Positions 1 through 7,563 of a stretch of 33,564 nucleotides of DNA are shown here, one piece after another. The first letter of the stretch is position 1, and every line of letters begins with the position of its first letter. The position numbers were made by a program, and so were the translations under genes. Below the pieces are notes generated by a model that worked only from the letters and a program-made list of their open reading frames with translations, did no database searches and was not told the origin of the DNA. Source of the stretch: DATNPH01 sp036703315 (GTDB lineage Bacteria; Cyanobacteriota; Cyanobacteriia; Cyanobacteriales; Coleofasciculaceae); assembly GCA_036703315.1 (NCBI GenBank), contig DATNPH010000195.1, positions 1 through 33,564 on the forward strand. Direction: 5' to 3'.

Positions 1-2
1 AT

Positions 3-293
3 ATATTTAATGCGAAACATCTGATTCCGGACGGGTCGAATGGTTGCTCGTTGGTTGAACGTCCACCGAAGTTGCTGGTAGATGCGATCGCACGAGTAGA
101 AGCGAAGGGTCACGAACCAGATTTTAAGAGCAATTCGGCATTAATTCATTCGGCAGTTTTTGGGTTTATTAAGGAGAAAACTGGGAGAGGCTGGTCGGAG
201 CATAGTTCGGAGCAGCAGTACCAAGAAGCAATAAAACTCGCTCGACAGTTTCTGTTGCGACTTGCTGAACAATTGCAATGGCGGCGGCGCTAG
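3..293 (+). CDS. C-terminal end of an unrecognised protein (5' partial)
   Basis: The frame is open from the left edge of the window to a TAG at 291-293, so only the last 96 residues of a longer protein are present. A TTG at 51 could serve as a start, but in-frame sense codons continue upstream to base 3, so a truncated longer gene is more likely. The visible part is hydrophilic and mostly helical in character, ending in an Arg-rich tail (WRRR), with no signal peptide or membrane segment. A HIP1 octamer lies in the coding frame near base 85. I do not recognise the family. The next gene starts 119 bases downstream on the same strand. Confidence 0.55.
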   Translation: MFNAKHLIPDGSNGCSLVERPPKLLVDAIARVEAKGHEPDFKSNSALIHSAVFGFIKEKTGRGWSEHSSEQQYQEAIKLARQFLLRLAEQLQWRRR

Positions 294-412
294 GTTACTC
301 AAACTCAGCCTAGCTGCTTCCCCAAGCTTTTCTGTAGAGTGACCAAAGCGATCGCTACTCCTGTGCTAGGTTTTAGAAGTTGAGCTGATAGTTCTAATGA
401 ACTACTGAGTTT

Positions 413-1102
413 ATGGTTTCTCAACTGCAATCGCCCAACCAAACAGAGGTCATCTACCCAGAAAGCGATGGACAGCCGATGGCAGATAATACCAAGCAGT
501 TTCGCTGGATTGTGGCGATCGAGCAAAATTTGGATTGGATGTATGCAGATAACCCCAATGTGTTTGTGGCAGGGGACTTATTTTGGTATCCGGTGGAAGG
601 GCGCAACACTATCGTAAATGCTCCAGATGTAATGGTAGTGTTTGGTAGACCCAAAAGCGATCGAGGCTCTTACAAGCAGTGGGAAGAGGAAGGAATTGCA
701 CCGCAAGTGGTGTTTGAAATCCGTTCGCCGAGTAATTCTCAAATAGAAATGGATAAGAAACTGTTGTTCTACGATCGCTATGGAGTTGAAGAGTATTACA
801 TTTACAATCCGGAGAAAAATGCGTTAAGCGGATGGCTTAGGGCTGAGGATGGATTGGATGCGATCGAGCAGATGAATAGCTGGGTTAGTCCTCGGTTAGG
901 TATCCGGTTTGATTTATCTGGGGAAGAGTTACAGATTTATCGTCCGGATGGAAGCAAGTTTTATTCCTATGTTGAGATTTGTCAGCTCCTAGAACAGGAA
1001 AAGCAACGGGCTGAACAAGCCGAACAGCGAGTGGAAGAAATGGAGGCGTTGTTAAAACAATATCGCGATCGCTTTGGGGATTTGCCTCAGTCAGAGGGGT
1101 AG
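413..1102 (+). CDS. Uma2 family (DUF820) putative restriction-endonuclease-fold protein
   Basis: This 229-residue protein has the pattern of the Uma2/DUF820 family, which is greatly expanded in cyanobacteria and has a PD-(D/E)XK nuclease fold. Visible landmarks are the acidic residue in APDVMVVF (D72), the following strand with VFEIRSPSN (E102), and the family's typical KKLLFYDRYGVEEYYIYNP segment near residues 115-135. After about residue 190 comes a Gln/Glu/Arg-rich stretch (EQEKQRAEQAEQRVEEMEALL) that should form a coiled coil, a common tail in this family. The canonical lysine of the nuclease motif is not obvious, so catalysis is uncertain. The biological role of the family is not established; activity is inferred from the fold only. 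It appears to be a single-gene unit. Confidence 0.85.
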   Translation: MVSQLQSPNQTEVIYPESDGQPMADNTKQFRWIVAIEQNLDWMYADNPNVFVAGDLFWYPVEGRNTIVNAPDVMVVFGRPKSDRGSYKQWEEEGIAPQVVFEIRSPSNSQIEMDKKLLFYDRYGVEEYYIYNPEKNALSGWLRAEDGLDAIEQMNSWVSPRLGIRFDLSGEELQIYRPDGSKFYSYVEICQLLEQEKQRAEQAEQRVEEMEALLKQYRDRFGDLPQSEG

Positions 1103-1210
1103 TGCAAGAAAGTGCGATCGGCTCTTACAGAACAGGTAAATTATTCAATGAGCTTGATAGGTTGTAAAAAAAAGGCAACCTTGCCTTCAACTGCTAATCA
1201 GCCCAATCTC

Positions 1211-2548
1211 TCACGGCACTCCTATGGCCCGAAACATTTGATCAATCCCGTTCGCTAGATCACGGTTACCCTGTACTCTACTTAAGTCTCTGGCTTTCTT
1301 GAAGTGTTCTATTGCCTCTTTTAGCTCCTTCTGCTTTATTGCTTGTATCTCTACTCGGTAGTGCAATCTTCTCTCCTCTAGTTTAATTTGTACTTTTCCA
1401 GGAAGATTTTGACCAACTAAGGTTAATGCCCACACCAGATGAGCTAACGAACTGTTGGGGTTAATGCGAATTGCCTCCTTACATTCAGCAATTGCCAGCT
1501 TCCATTGTCCTTTTTGGCTCAAAGCTGCTGCTAAATTAATTTGAGTTTCCTCAATTTGAGGATGCTTAGGAGCGGTTTCAATAGATTTATGATACTCAGA
1601 GATCGCTTCGCTTAACTTGTTTTGACTAAACAGAATTGTTCCAATGTAAGAGTGAGATAATGCAATTATTTCCTCATCTGTATTATTCTTGTAAGCAAGA
1701 CTAATTGCCTCACGGTACTCAAGAATGGCTTCTGCTTCTTTCCCTTGTAAGTCTAAAGCTGCTCCTAGTAGTAGATGAGAATCTGCATTGTTATAATCTA
1801 GTTCAATAGCTTTTCTGAAAGCTACCTGTGCACCCTTAATATCTTGATTTTCGTGGTAGATAATCTTTCCTAAATAGTTGTAAACGATGGCGCTTTCATT
1901 GTGGCCTAAAATGTCTTCAATCTTTTGTTCAGCAGCCGTTGCGTTACCTTTGTCTTGCTCAACCAGCGCTTGCCCCAGTTTTGCCTCTTGCAAATCGGGA
2001 TTCAGTTGTAGGGCTTTTTGCTGTTCTTTGCTAGCACCTTCTAAATCACCCTTGCGGCGCAAAGCCTCTCCTAGATTGGTGTGAGCAACTGCTGAGTTAG
2101 GATTCTTTTGGACTTCCTGTTTATATTGAGCGACTTTTTGCTGGGCATCCTTTTTCTCTGCCTCACTAGGTGCTGATTTATTCAGTAAACTTAGAGGCGG
2201 GTTGTTAATCAAATAGGTATTTTTGTTCTCAACAGTAGTAGATGGCGCATAGGTAATAGACGGTGCGTTTGATGGGCTGAACCCACCTTTGATTGCAGCT
2301 ACCAGTAATGCAAGTACAAAAAGAATAAATCCACCCCGCATCAGCATAAGACTGACGCTACGGGGATGGGCTATTATCTGGACAATTTTCCCGATGATTA
2401 CATTCCCGCCAGCCTGAATGTCTTTTGCAGCTATCTGCTGTTGGTTTACCTGTTTAGGGTTTTGAAAGCAGGTTTTAAAATACTGCAATAACCGCTTAGT
2501 AGCTGTGCGCTTTTGATTTACCTGTTTGCGGTTAGCAGGATCACTCAT
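1211..2548 (-). CDS. Membrane-anchored TPR-repeat protein
   Basis: The 445-residue protein starts at an ATG (2546-2548) with only a weak ribosome site. Residues 1-65 are basic and polar and include the phrase DIQAGGNVIIGKIVQII. A single hydrophobic segment (about 68-88, GGFILFVLALLVAAI) should anchor it in the membrane. From about residue 130 to the end there are several tetratricopeptide repeats, seen as recurrent A..NLG.AL...G....A......A..L.P units, for example near 150-183, 220-250, 255-290 and 340-370. TPR arrays are protein-binding scaffolds; nothing here shows an enzyme. It is preceded on the same strand by the 151-residue gene at 2822-3277, with a palindromic repeat between them. Partners and function are unknown. 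Confidence 0.8.
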   Translation of the reverse strand: MSDPANRKQVNQKRTATKRLLQYFKTCFQNPKQVNQQQIAAKDIQAGGNVIIGKIVQIIAHPRSVSLMLMRGGFILFVLALLVAAIKGGFSPSNAPSITYAPSTTVENKNTYLINNPPLSLLNKSAPSEAEKKDAQQKVAQYKQEVQKNPNSAVAHTNLGEALRRKGDLEGASKEQQKALQLNPDLQEAKLGQALVEQDKGNATAAEQKIEDILGHNESAIVYNYLGKIIYHENQDIKGAQVAFRKAIELDYNNADSHLLLGAALDLQGKEAEAILEYREAISLAYKNNTDEEIIALSHSYIGTILFSQNKLSEAISEYHKSIETAPKHPQIEETQINLAAALSQKGQWKLAIAECKEAIRINPNSSLAHLVWALTLVGQNLPGKVQIKLEERRLHYRVEIQAIKQKELKEAIEHFKKARDLSRVQGNRDLANGIDQMFRAIGVP

Positions 2549-2611
2549 GAATATCTCAACTTGGCAAATCTAAGGCTGACAACCGAAAATTTGGGATACA
2601 CCTGGGATGTT

Positions 2612-2762
2612 GCACCAGTGGCGTCACCCGCCAGGGGTTCAAACCCCTGGCTAATAGCAGAAGTCCTCTGAAGAGGACTAAAAACATACTGAGTAATGAT
2701 TTGAGTCCATTTCAATGGACTTTCGCTATTAGCCAAGGACTTAAGTCCTTGGCGGGCGGTGC
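2612..2762. repeat. Branched palindromic repeat (four hairpins inside nested stems)
   Basis: A 151-bp stretch is almost wholly self-complementary. Outer stems: GCACC (2612-2616) with GGTGC (2758-2762), and CCCGCC (2627-2632) with GGCGGG (2751-2756). Middle stem: GGCTAATAGC (2649-2658) with GCTATTAGCC (2725-2734). Four hairpins hang from these: 2630-2651 (10-base arms around CA), 2662-2679 (AGTCCTCT/AGAGGACT), 2704-2721 (AGTCCATT/AATGGACT) and 2732-2753 (a perfect 22-bp palindrome centred on TTAA). As RNA or cruciform DNA it would fold into two linked multi-way junctions. A 76-codon minus-strand frame across it (2545-2775) is most likely a by-product. It lies between two same-strand genes. Confidence 0.85.
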
Positions 2763-2821
2763 ATCTTATTGACAATGCTGCAAGATCTCAGATACACCCT
2801 ACTTAGCCAAACCAGCGTAGG

Positions 2822-3277
2822 CTACTCAGTCTGTTTTTGGTTTAAGTTCTTGAGTTTGATATCTTCACCTTTCAGTTCAGTTGCCATTTCTTGCTTACCC
2901 CGCTTCGCTTCTTGGGTGGCGTCTTCTAGTTCTAGATTGCCTTTAGCTTCAATGCCACGCGCCATTACCTGACGAGTTACCTCTGCTGACTCAAGCTGCT
3001 TGATAAGTTCACTCAAATGGTTGGCAAATTCCTCATCTTCAGTCATCTGCGTTTCTAGCACTGTCTGGAAAATTGACTTGTTACCTTCTGTGGGCTGATT
3101 TTGCGCTCGTGTTAGTAGCCCTTCTGTTCCCACGGCTCTAAATTTCTGCCGAATAGCACTCAACAGTTGGCTAACTTGTTCAGAAACACCTTTCCCTAAT
3201 GCTTTTCCACCTTCTTTCAAGGCTTCTGAAAACAGCAAAGAGGTGATCGCCGTAGCTGTCAGCGTTACAGGTTCCAT
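2822..3277 (-). CDS. Uncharacterised cyanobacterial protein with glycine-rich helical N-terminus
   Basis: This is a 151-residue protein starting at ATG 3275-3277. The first 45 residues (MEPVTLTATAITSLLF, then EALKEGGKALGKGVSEQ) form an amphipathic helix pair of a kind I associate with uncharacterised cyanobacterial proteins, often near TPR or NTPase proteins; that association is from memory and unverified. The middle is acidic and helical. The tail (about 108-151) is charged and carries GIEAKGNLELEDATQ, which resembles the DIQAGGNVIIG phrase in the downstream TPR protein. There is no signal peptide, and the short hydrophobic run near the N-terminus is not a convincing membrane span. Function is unknown. 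It may be co-transcribed with the TPR gene 273 bases downstream, if the intervening palindromes allow read-through. Confidence 0.65.
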   Translation of the reverse strand: MEPVTLTATAITSLLFSEALKEGGKALGKGVSEQVSQLLSAIRQKFRAVGTEGLLTRAQNQPTEGNKSIFQTVLETQMTEDEEFANHLSELIKQLESAEVTRQVMARGIEAKGNLELEDATQEAKRGKQEMATELKGEDIKLKNLNQKQTE

Positions 3278-3733
3278 ATATTAAATCCGTAATTAATTGG
3301 GTAGAGATAATGTAGCGAGCCACCCTGACCCAATTATTCGGATGATCATTCTGCAAATCCGGATAAAAGGCATGAATCTTATCATCTCTGTATCTTTCAG
3401 ATTGTCTTTTAACTGTTTCGGCAACCCTAAAGATAGTCTGGTATGTTCTCTAGAGAGTGTTTTTCCTTCACGCGAACAGAGCAATCACTTGCCTTCTGTC
3501 AAGATGAAACACCCATTCTTCCCTGTAGTGGAATGAGGATTTCTAGTGGATAGGTGAGGGGAAAATGCGTGAAGCGTAGCTATCTCTCAAGTGCGATCGC
3601 CTACAAGCTTGACTCGAAGAATGCGATCGCATCTGACACCGCTAAGAAGTGCGATCCGCCGCTAACACTAAATCAAGATAGTACACTCAGGGTATACCAG
3701 CGCTGTGAAAACTCGTGTACTTCCCGTATATCA
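3278..3733. other. Intergenic region between the 151-residue gene and vapB
   Basis: No convincing gene is seen. Opposing frames at 3293-3484 and 3297-3536 overlap each other, lack ribosome sites and resemble no family. An inverted pair AATTGGGT/ACCCAATT brackets about 3293-3336. HIP1 sites lie at 3593-3600 and 3623-3630. The left copy of the vapBC-flanking repeat begins at 3551, and the promoter of vapB is presumably within 3640-3733. Confidence 0.5.
3551..3632 (+). repeat. Left copy of an imperfect direct repeat flanking vapBC
   Basis: The block starting TAGGTGAGGGGAAAATG and running through GAAGCGTAGCTATC to ACTCGAAGAATGCGATCGC matches the block at 4509-4586 in the same order and orientation, allowing a few small gaps. 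Each copy contains HIP1 sites. Together they bracket the toxin-antitoxin pair. Confidence 0.65.
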
Positions 3734-4042
3734 ATGAATACCTTTGAAATTCGACAGCAAATCATTCAATCCTTGGAGAATATCTCTCCTGAGTCTCTAG
3801 CTTTAGTTGCTGACTTCATAGAATTTCTGAAATACAAACAACGTCAGTCAACGATAGACGCTAAAACCAACTCATCAGAAACATCGTCAGTTGAAACCAC
3901 AAATACTCCTACAGCTTCCTCTCCTACTTTACGAGGCTCTACTCTTGATGACCTTTTAAAGTTCGCAGGCACTTGGGAAGGCGATGATATTCGAGAATGC
4001 TTGCAACTGGTTCATGAAACTCGTGCGCCACTGGAGCTCTAA
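3734..4042 (+). CDS. Putative antitoxin of a VapBC-type pair
   Basis: I place the start at ATG 3734, giving 102 residues. The frame is open upstream to 3554, but those codons run through the HIP1-bearing direct repeat and look non-coding, while the family pattern begins at MNTFEIRQQIIQSLENISPESL. Residues 1-40 (ending ALVADFIEFLKYKQ) match the short helical N-terminus of cyanobacterial antitoxins that pair with PIN toxins. A Ser/Thr-rich linker follows (about 43-72), and a C-terminal part with LLKFAGTWEGDD is the likely toxin-binding tail. It ends two bases before the toxin's GTG, so the two are almost certainly translated as a coupled pair. Such antitoxins normally neutralise the toxin and repress their own operon; that is family knowledge, not seen here. 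Confidence 0.8.
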   Translation: MNTFEIRQQIIQSLENISPESLALVADFIEFLKYKQRQSTIDAKTNSSETSSVETTNTPTASSPTLRGSTLDDLLKFAGTWEGDDIRECLQLVHETRAPLEL

Positions 4043-4044
4043 GG

Positions 4045-4488
4045 GTGTATTTACTCGATACAAATCACTGTACGTTCATTCTTGAGGGAGAATCTACTGT
4101 AATTGAGCGTTTTCGAGAAAAAGCTAACGTTCAAGTTACGACAAGTGTCATTGTGGCTGGAGAACTGCAATTTATGGCTCAAAACTCTCAACAGAGAACT
4201 GCTAACTTAGTGAGGGTTCGCAGGTTTCTTCAGACTATTGACATCTATCCGATAGATTTAGCGATCGCTCAAATCTACGGTGAATTCAAAGCTGAACTCC
4301 TCAGACAATTTGGCCCTAAAGAAAAAAGTAGACGCCGAACGACTAAATTAGGGGAAATTGGCATTAGTGAGAACGATCTTTGGATCGCTGCAACTGCTGT
4401 GCGTCACTCACTCACCGTTGTTTCAAGCGATAGGGATTTTGAACGAATGCGACAGGTACAGGAGTTTAACTTAGAGTCTTGGGTTTGA
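4045..4488 (+). CDS. vapC: PIN-domain ribonuclease toxin (VapC-like)
   Basis: This 147-residue protein starts at GTG 4045, two bases after the antitoxin stop. It is a complete single PIN domain. The acidic metal-binding residues expected of VapC are visible: D5 in LLDTN, E40 in AGELQF, D111 in ENDLWIAA, and D129 in SSDRDF. VapC toxins are Mg-dependent ribonucleases that cut tRNA or rRNA when the antitoxin is degraded. A basic loop (PKEKSRRRTTKLGE, about 91-104) lies just before the third acidic site and may contact RNA. All key residues are intact, so the toxin is probably functional. Imperfect direct repeats flank the pair, which hints at insertion as a cassette. Confidence 0.9.
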   Translation: MYLLDTNHCTFILEGESTVIERFREKANVQVTTSVIVAGELQFMAQNSQQRTANLVRVRRFLQTIDIYPIDLAIAQIYGEFKAELLRQFGPKEKSRRRTTKLGEIGISENDLWIAATAVRHSLTVVSSDRDFERMRQVQEFNLESWV

Positions 4489-4508
4489 CAACGAGGGTAA
4501 AAACTGGT

Positions 4509-4586
4509 TAGGTGAAGGGAAAATGTGAGAAGCATAGCTATCCCGCAGGGAATTGCATACAAACTTTACTCGAAAAGTGCGATCGC
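4509..4586 (+). repeat. Right copy of the imperfect direct repeat flanking vapBC
   Basis: TAGGTGAAGGGAAAATG, AGAAGCATAGCTATC and ACTCGAAAAGTGCGATCGC follow in the same order as in the copy at 3551-3632. Divergence is roughly one base in five, so the duplication is not recent. CCTACAAGCTTGA follows the last HIP1 site here and occurs internally in the left copy. Confidence 0.65.
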
Positions 4587-4644
4587 CTACAAGCTTGAAA
4601 TGTCAAAATTTCCCATAATCTACTTATTGACTAGCGTTGAGTGA

Positions 4645-6921
4645 CTAGACTTGATTAACTGCGATCGCTTTCACTTTTGAATTCCGGTTAAACAATGCTC
4701 GTGGTTTAATTAATATCTTCAACAGTAACCACAGCGATTCAATCTCTCCCGGTGTTTGTTGACGCTTCCACTGTCCAGGACGACAAAATAACATCTCCAC
4801 CAAACCTCGGTATTGAGGAAGACTTAGCTGCTCAAAAGCCACCCGCACTTTGGGAACTTCACCAGCGAAACTGATGCTAGTAATCTTTCCTGGAAGTTCT
4901 AACCCCTCTTCCATAATTTTCAGCTTTATCGGCAGCTTTTCGGCTCTGCCTAGAATAGGAGTTTGGGTAAGAGTCACTTCTGCTCCCCCTTCAGAAATCA
5001 TTGTAGTGACACCCCACCATGTTTCTCTTTCCACAGACAGACTGACTACCCGCCTCAGGTCAAACCAGTCATACCGATCGGGTTTGGGAACATCTAGTAA
5101 GATTAACAGCGCAATGGTAATCATTACCAGGTTATAAACACTCCAAATGCAGGTCAAACTCATTCCTTCAACCAGCTTCGCCTCCGCTGATGTCATCGGC
5201 ACCTGCTGGACACTGCTCATCAAAGCAAATCCTAAATTCCGCCACAAGCTCACTGCCGTAGGGATAAACAAGATAATCAGAGGCGATGCTAAAGCCCAGT
5301 TGAAATGAAAGCGATCGCTTGATACTCCTTTTGGCGTCACTTTAAATTTCCGAGAGAAGGGTCTCAGCATGGTTTCAATAACAGTCACTGAGAGGGGAAA
5401 ACACTTCCCGACAAAGTAAATATCTGATAATAAAGCCGAGCAACTGCGGTAGTTGAACCAAGAGAAGGTAAATAATTGCACCAAATAGTAAGGGAGGAAG
5501 AAATACACCACTTCTTGGACAGTTGTCCGGAATGGGACGACGCCAAGAAATGAAGAAGCTAGCGGCATCAGGAGAAATCCAATGCGGCATAGGTTGACAA
5601 ACCAATAAACCAATCCTTCTAAATGAGTCAGTCTTTGTATAAAGCTGAGTCCTGGAATTGTTACAGGATTAGCCTGAAGAAAAAATGCCTGGAGTCCACC
5701 GCTAGCCCACCGCTGCCGTTGGGCAACATGGTCTGCCATATTTTCTGCTGATAACCCTGCACTTAAACTTTCACCTAGATAAATTACCCGATGACCTTGA
5801 GCAGATAAGCAAACACCAGTAACGTAATCTTCACTCAACGAATCAACTACAAATCCGCCGATTTCTTCAATAGCAATCCGTCTAACGACAAAAGACGTGC
5901 CAGCACACAGGGCCGTCTCTACACTATCGCGAAGCAGCTGATAGTGACGGTTAAAAATTTCTACTTCCTGCGTCAGCTCATTTTCTAGTCCTAAATTACG
6001 AGCAATCGGATCAGGGTTATAAAAACTTTGATGGGTTTGAACGAGGGCAATTGTCTGATCTTGGAAAAAACCAAGGGTGCGAGTGAGGAAGTTTTTAGTC
6101 GGTATAAAGTCGGCATCAAATACGACAATTAGCTCACTGTTAGTTTGGGCGATCGCGTTATTTAAGTTCCCTGCCTTAGCCTGACTATTATCTGGCCGGG
6201 TTATATACTCACAGCCCAGTTCTTTCGCCAGCCCCTGCATTTCTTTTCGCCGTCCATCATCCAAAAGATAGATTTTTTTATTGTTATACTCCAGGGCTTG
6301 GCAGCCAATAATCGTGCGCCGCAGGATACTCGTTGGCTCATTATAAGTAGGTATCAAAATATCTACCGAGGGCGTGAAGCTTCCATTAAGCACGGCAACT
6401 GCCATCTTGTCAGCTTCACGGTGCCGAGGCTTTGCTTTTAGGATTAAATACAGCTCAAAGCTGTTACTGAGGACGACTAATAGTTCCATGAAAAATAACC
6501 CCAGGCTAAACACGCCTTCCAGTGGGTTACTCAGATTGAGTGTAGAGAGCGATCGCCACAAGAGGTAGCGAATGGTCAAAGCGAGAATTATAGACACCAC
6601 TACTACCCGTGACCATGTCCGAGGCTGGGGAGACACTTTCACTACGGCGAAGGAAATTAAACACAGTACCACCGTTGGTAGTAGTAAATAATATTTGCTG
6701 TTGATCGCTGGCACTTCCAGCCAAATGAGGAAGTTGTCTTGGAGGGTTTGTAGATAGGTAAACAGCTGGTTAACTGTCCCTTCACCCATAAACTCAGCTG
6801 CCGCAATTACACTGGCAGCCACAAAGACACTCAGTATTACTAGCGTTGCTACTCTCAGCCTGAAAACTCGTCTTAGGGGACGACGTTTTGAGTTTTTGCT
6901 GCTAAACTCTGAGACTGCCAT
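4645..6921 (-). CDS. Cellulose-synthase-like family 2 glycosyltransferase
   Basis: The 758-residue membrane enzyme starts at ATG 6919-6921. Hydrophobic segments lie near 24-43, 77-95, 104-121 and 137-160. The cytosolic GT-A domain follows with all processive GT2 motifs: VDILIPTYNE (186-195), DDG (221-223), DAD (269-271), SED (363-365, TED in most relatives) and QRQRW (401-405). More membrane segments follow at about 435-620. The C-terminal part (about 640-735) sits where bacterial cellulose synthases carry a PilZ domain; it has SEGGAEVTL but no clear RxxxR, and the usual Asp before the Ser is absent, so c-di-GMP binding is doubtful. The expected reaction is beta-1,4-glucan synthesis from UDP-glucose with export through the membrane. 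No bcsB, bcsC or bcsZ is nearby. Cellulose as product is inferred. Confidence 0.85.
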   Translation of the reverse strand: MAVSEFSSKNSKRRPLRRVFRLRVATLVILSVFVAASVIAAAEFMGEGTVNQLFTYLQTLQDNFLIWLEVPAINSKYYLLLPTVVLCLISFAVVKVSPQPRTWSRVVVVSIILALTIRYLLWRSLSTLNLSNPLEGVFSLGLFFMELLVVLSNSFELYLILKAKPRHREADKMAVAVLNGSFTPSVDILIPTYNEPTSILRRTIIGCQALEYNNKKIYLLDDGRRKEMQGLAKELGCEYITRPDNSQAKAGNLNNAIAQTNSELIVVFDADFIPTKNFLTRTLGFFQDQTIALVQTHQSFYNPDPIARNLGLENELTQEVEIFNRHYQLLRDSVETALCAGTSFVVRRIAIEEIGGFVVDSLSEDYVTGVCLSAQGHRVIYLGESLSAGLSAENMADHVAQRQRWASGGLQAFFLQANPVTIPGLSFIQRLTHLEGLVYWFVNLCRIGFLLMPLASSFLGVVPFRTTVQEVVYFFLPYYLVQLFTFSWFNYRSCSALLSDIYFVGKCFPLSVTVIETMLRPFSRKFKVTPKGVSSDRFHFNWALASPLIILFIPTAVSLWRNLGFALMSSVQQVPMTSAEAKLVEGMSLTCIWSVYNLVMITIALLILLDVPKPDRYDWFDLRRVVSLSVERETWWGVTTMISEGGAEVTLTQTPILGRAEKLPIKLKIMEEGLELPGKITSISFAGEVPKVRVAFEQLSLPQYRGLVEMLFCRPGQWKRQQTPGEIESLWLLLKILIKPRALFNRNSKVKAIAVNQV

Positions 6922-6946
6922 TTTTCCTTTGTTGGTAGTTACTCTC

Positions 6947-6967
6947 TATGTTAAGTTATTTAACATA
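6947..6967. promoter_or_regulatory. Operator-like inverted repeat upstream of the glycosyltransferase
   Basis: TATGTTAA (6947-6954) and TTAACATA (6960-6967) form a perfect 8-base inverted repeat with a 5-base spacer, 26 bases upstream of the glycosyltransferase start. Size and position fit a repressor or activator site, but no regulator can be named. Confidence 0.4.
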
Positions 6968-7035
6968 AGTTTGAGAAAGTCAATATTACTTCGCAAGCCA
7001 AATAGGTAGAAAGAAAAAATGAGCAAACTAATTGT

Positions 7036-7197
7036 CTAGTTTTGCGCTACAGCAATATTAGTACCAGTGGAGGTAGGAGTCGGACTAACTGCATTAGTAG
7101 ATAAATTCACTAATGCACCTGCGGCACTGCCTGAGATTGAGAAAATAGAGGCTAACACAGAAGTAACACGGAGTAGGATCAATTGGTTCAGTTTCAT
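7036..7197 (-). CDS. Possible small secreted peptide (53 residues)
   Basis: On the minus strand an ATG (7195-7197) opens a 53-codon frame ending at TAG (7036-7038). The product begins MKLNQLILLRVTSVLASIF, a short basic start followed by a hydrophobic run, then SISGSAAGALVNL, which would suit signal-peptidase cleavage near residues 25-28. The remainder is Ser/Thr/Pro-rich (SPTPTSTGTN). It lies 114 bases upstream of the cellulose-synthase-like gene on the same strand, so the two could be transcribed together. The ribosome site is weak and I know no homologue. The signal-peptide character is the only support. Confidence 0.4.
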   Translation of the reverse strand: MKLNQLILLRVTSVLASIFSISGSAAGALVNLSTNAVSPTPTSTGTNIAVAQN

Positions 7198-7563
7198 CAA
7201 TTCTTGCGCGAAAAGATAGCAAAGCTTTAGCTAATGAATGAGTTTAGGCTTCAGATCTAAAGGGATTTTGACTCATTAAATCTGGTGAAAGATGATTTTT
7301 AACGGAGAAGTTTGGTTCAAAAGGCTGAGAATTTCCTGAGACATTTCACAGAGATTTTTGAGAAAAATTTATAGTACTCAGCGTTATGCTATTCCTGTTG
7401 GCGTCAATCCAGATTACTTTCGCTCTAGACTGCTCCGGAGTTGTCAAGGCGAGGTTACCTTTGTGTCTGCGCTCCTTGATACTTAGTTAGGGCATAGTGA
7501 TACTAGTGGTACTGGCGTCTGTCGAGTTGAATTAATACCCGCTCTCTATCCAGATGTTTGTGT
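7198..7563. other. Intergenic region before the DUF4079 gene
   Basis: No strong gene is seen. A plus-strand frame from TTG 7358 to TAG 7486 encodes 42 residues with a coding-like run (IPVGVNPDYF, then LLRSCQGEVTFVSALLDT); it may be a gene remnant but I do not recognise it. The promoter of the DUF4079 gene probably lies in the last 100 bases. Confidence 0.35.

Noticed and set aside
2545..2775. 76-codon minus-strand frame
   Set aside because: It runs across the palindromic repeat and its residues follow from the stem sequences; it overlaps the TPR gene start and has no ribosome site.
3293..3536. Overlapping small frames on both strands
   Set aside because: They oppose each other, have no ribosome sites, and show no recognisable residues.
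3554..3733. N-terminal extension of the antitoxin to an upstream ATG
   Set aside because: The extra 60 codons lie in the HIP1-rich direct repeat and do not resemble antitoxin sequence; ATG 3734 fits the family start.
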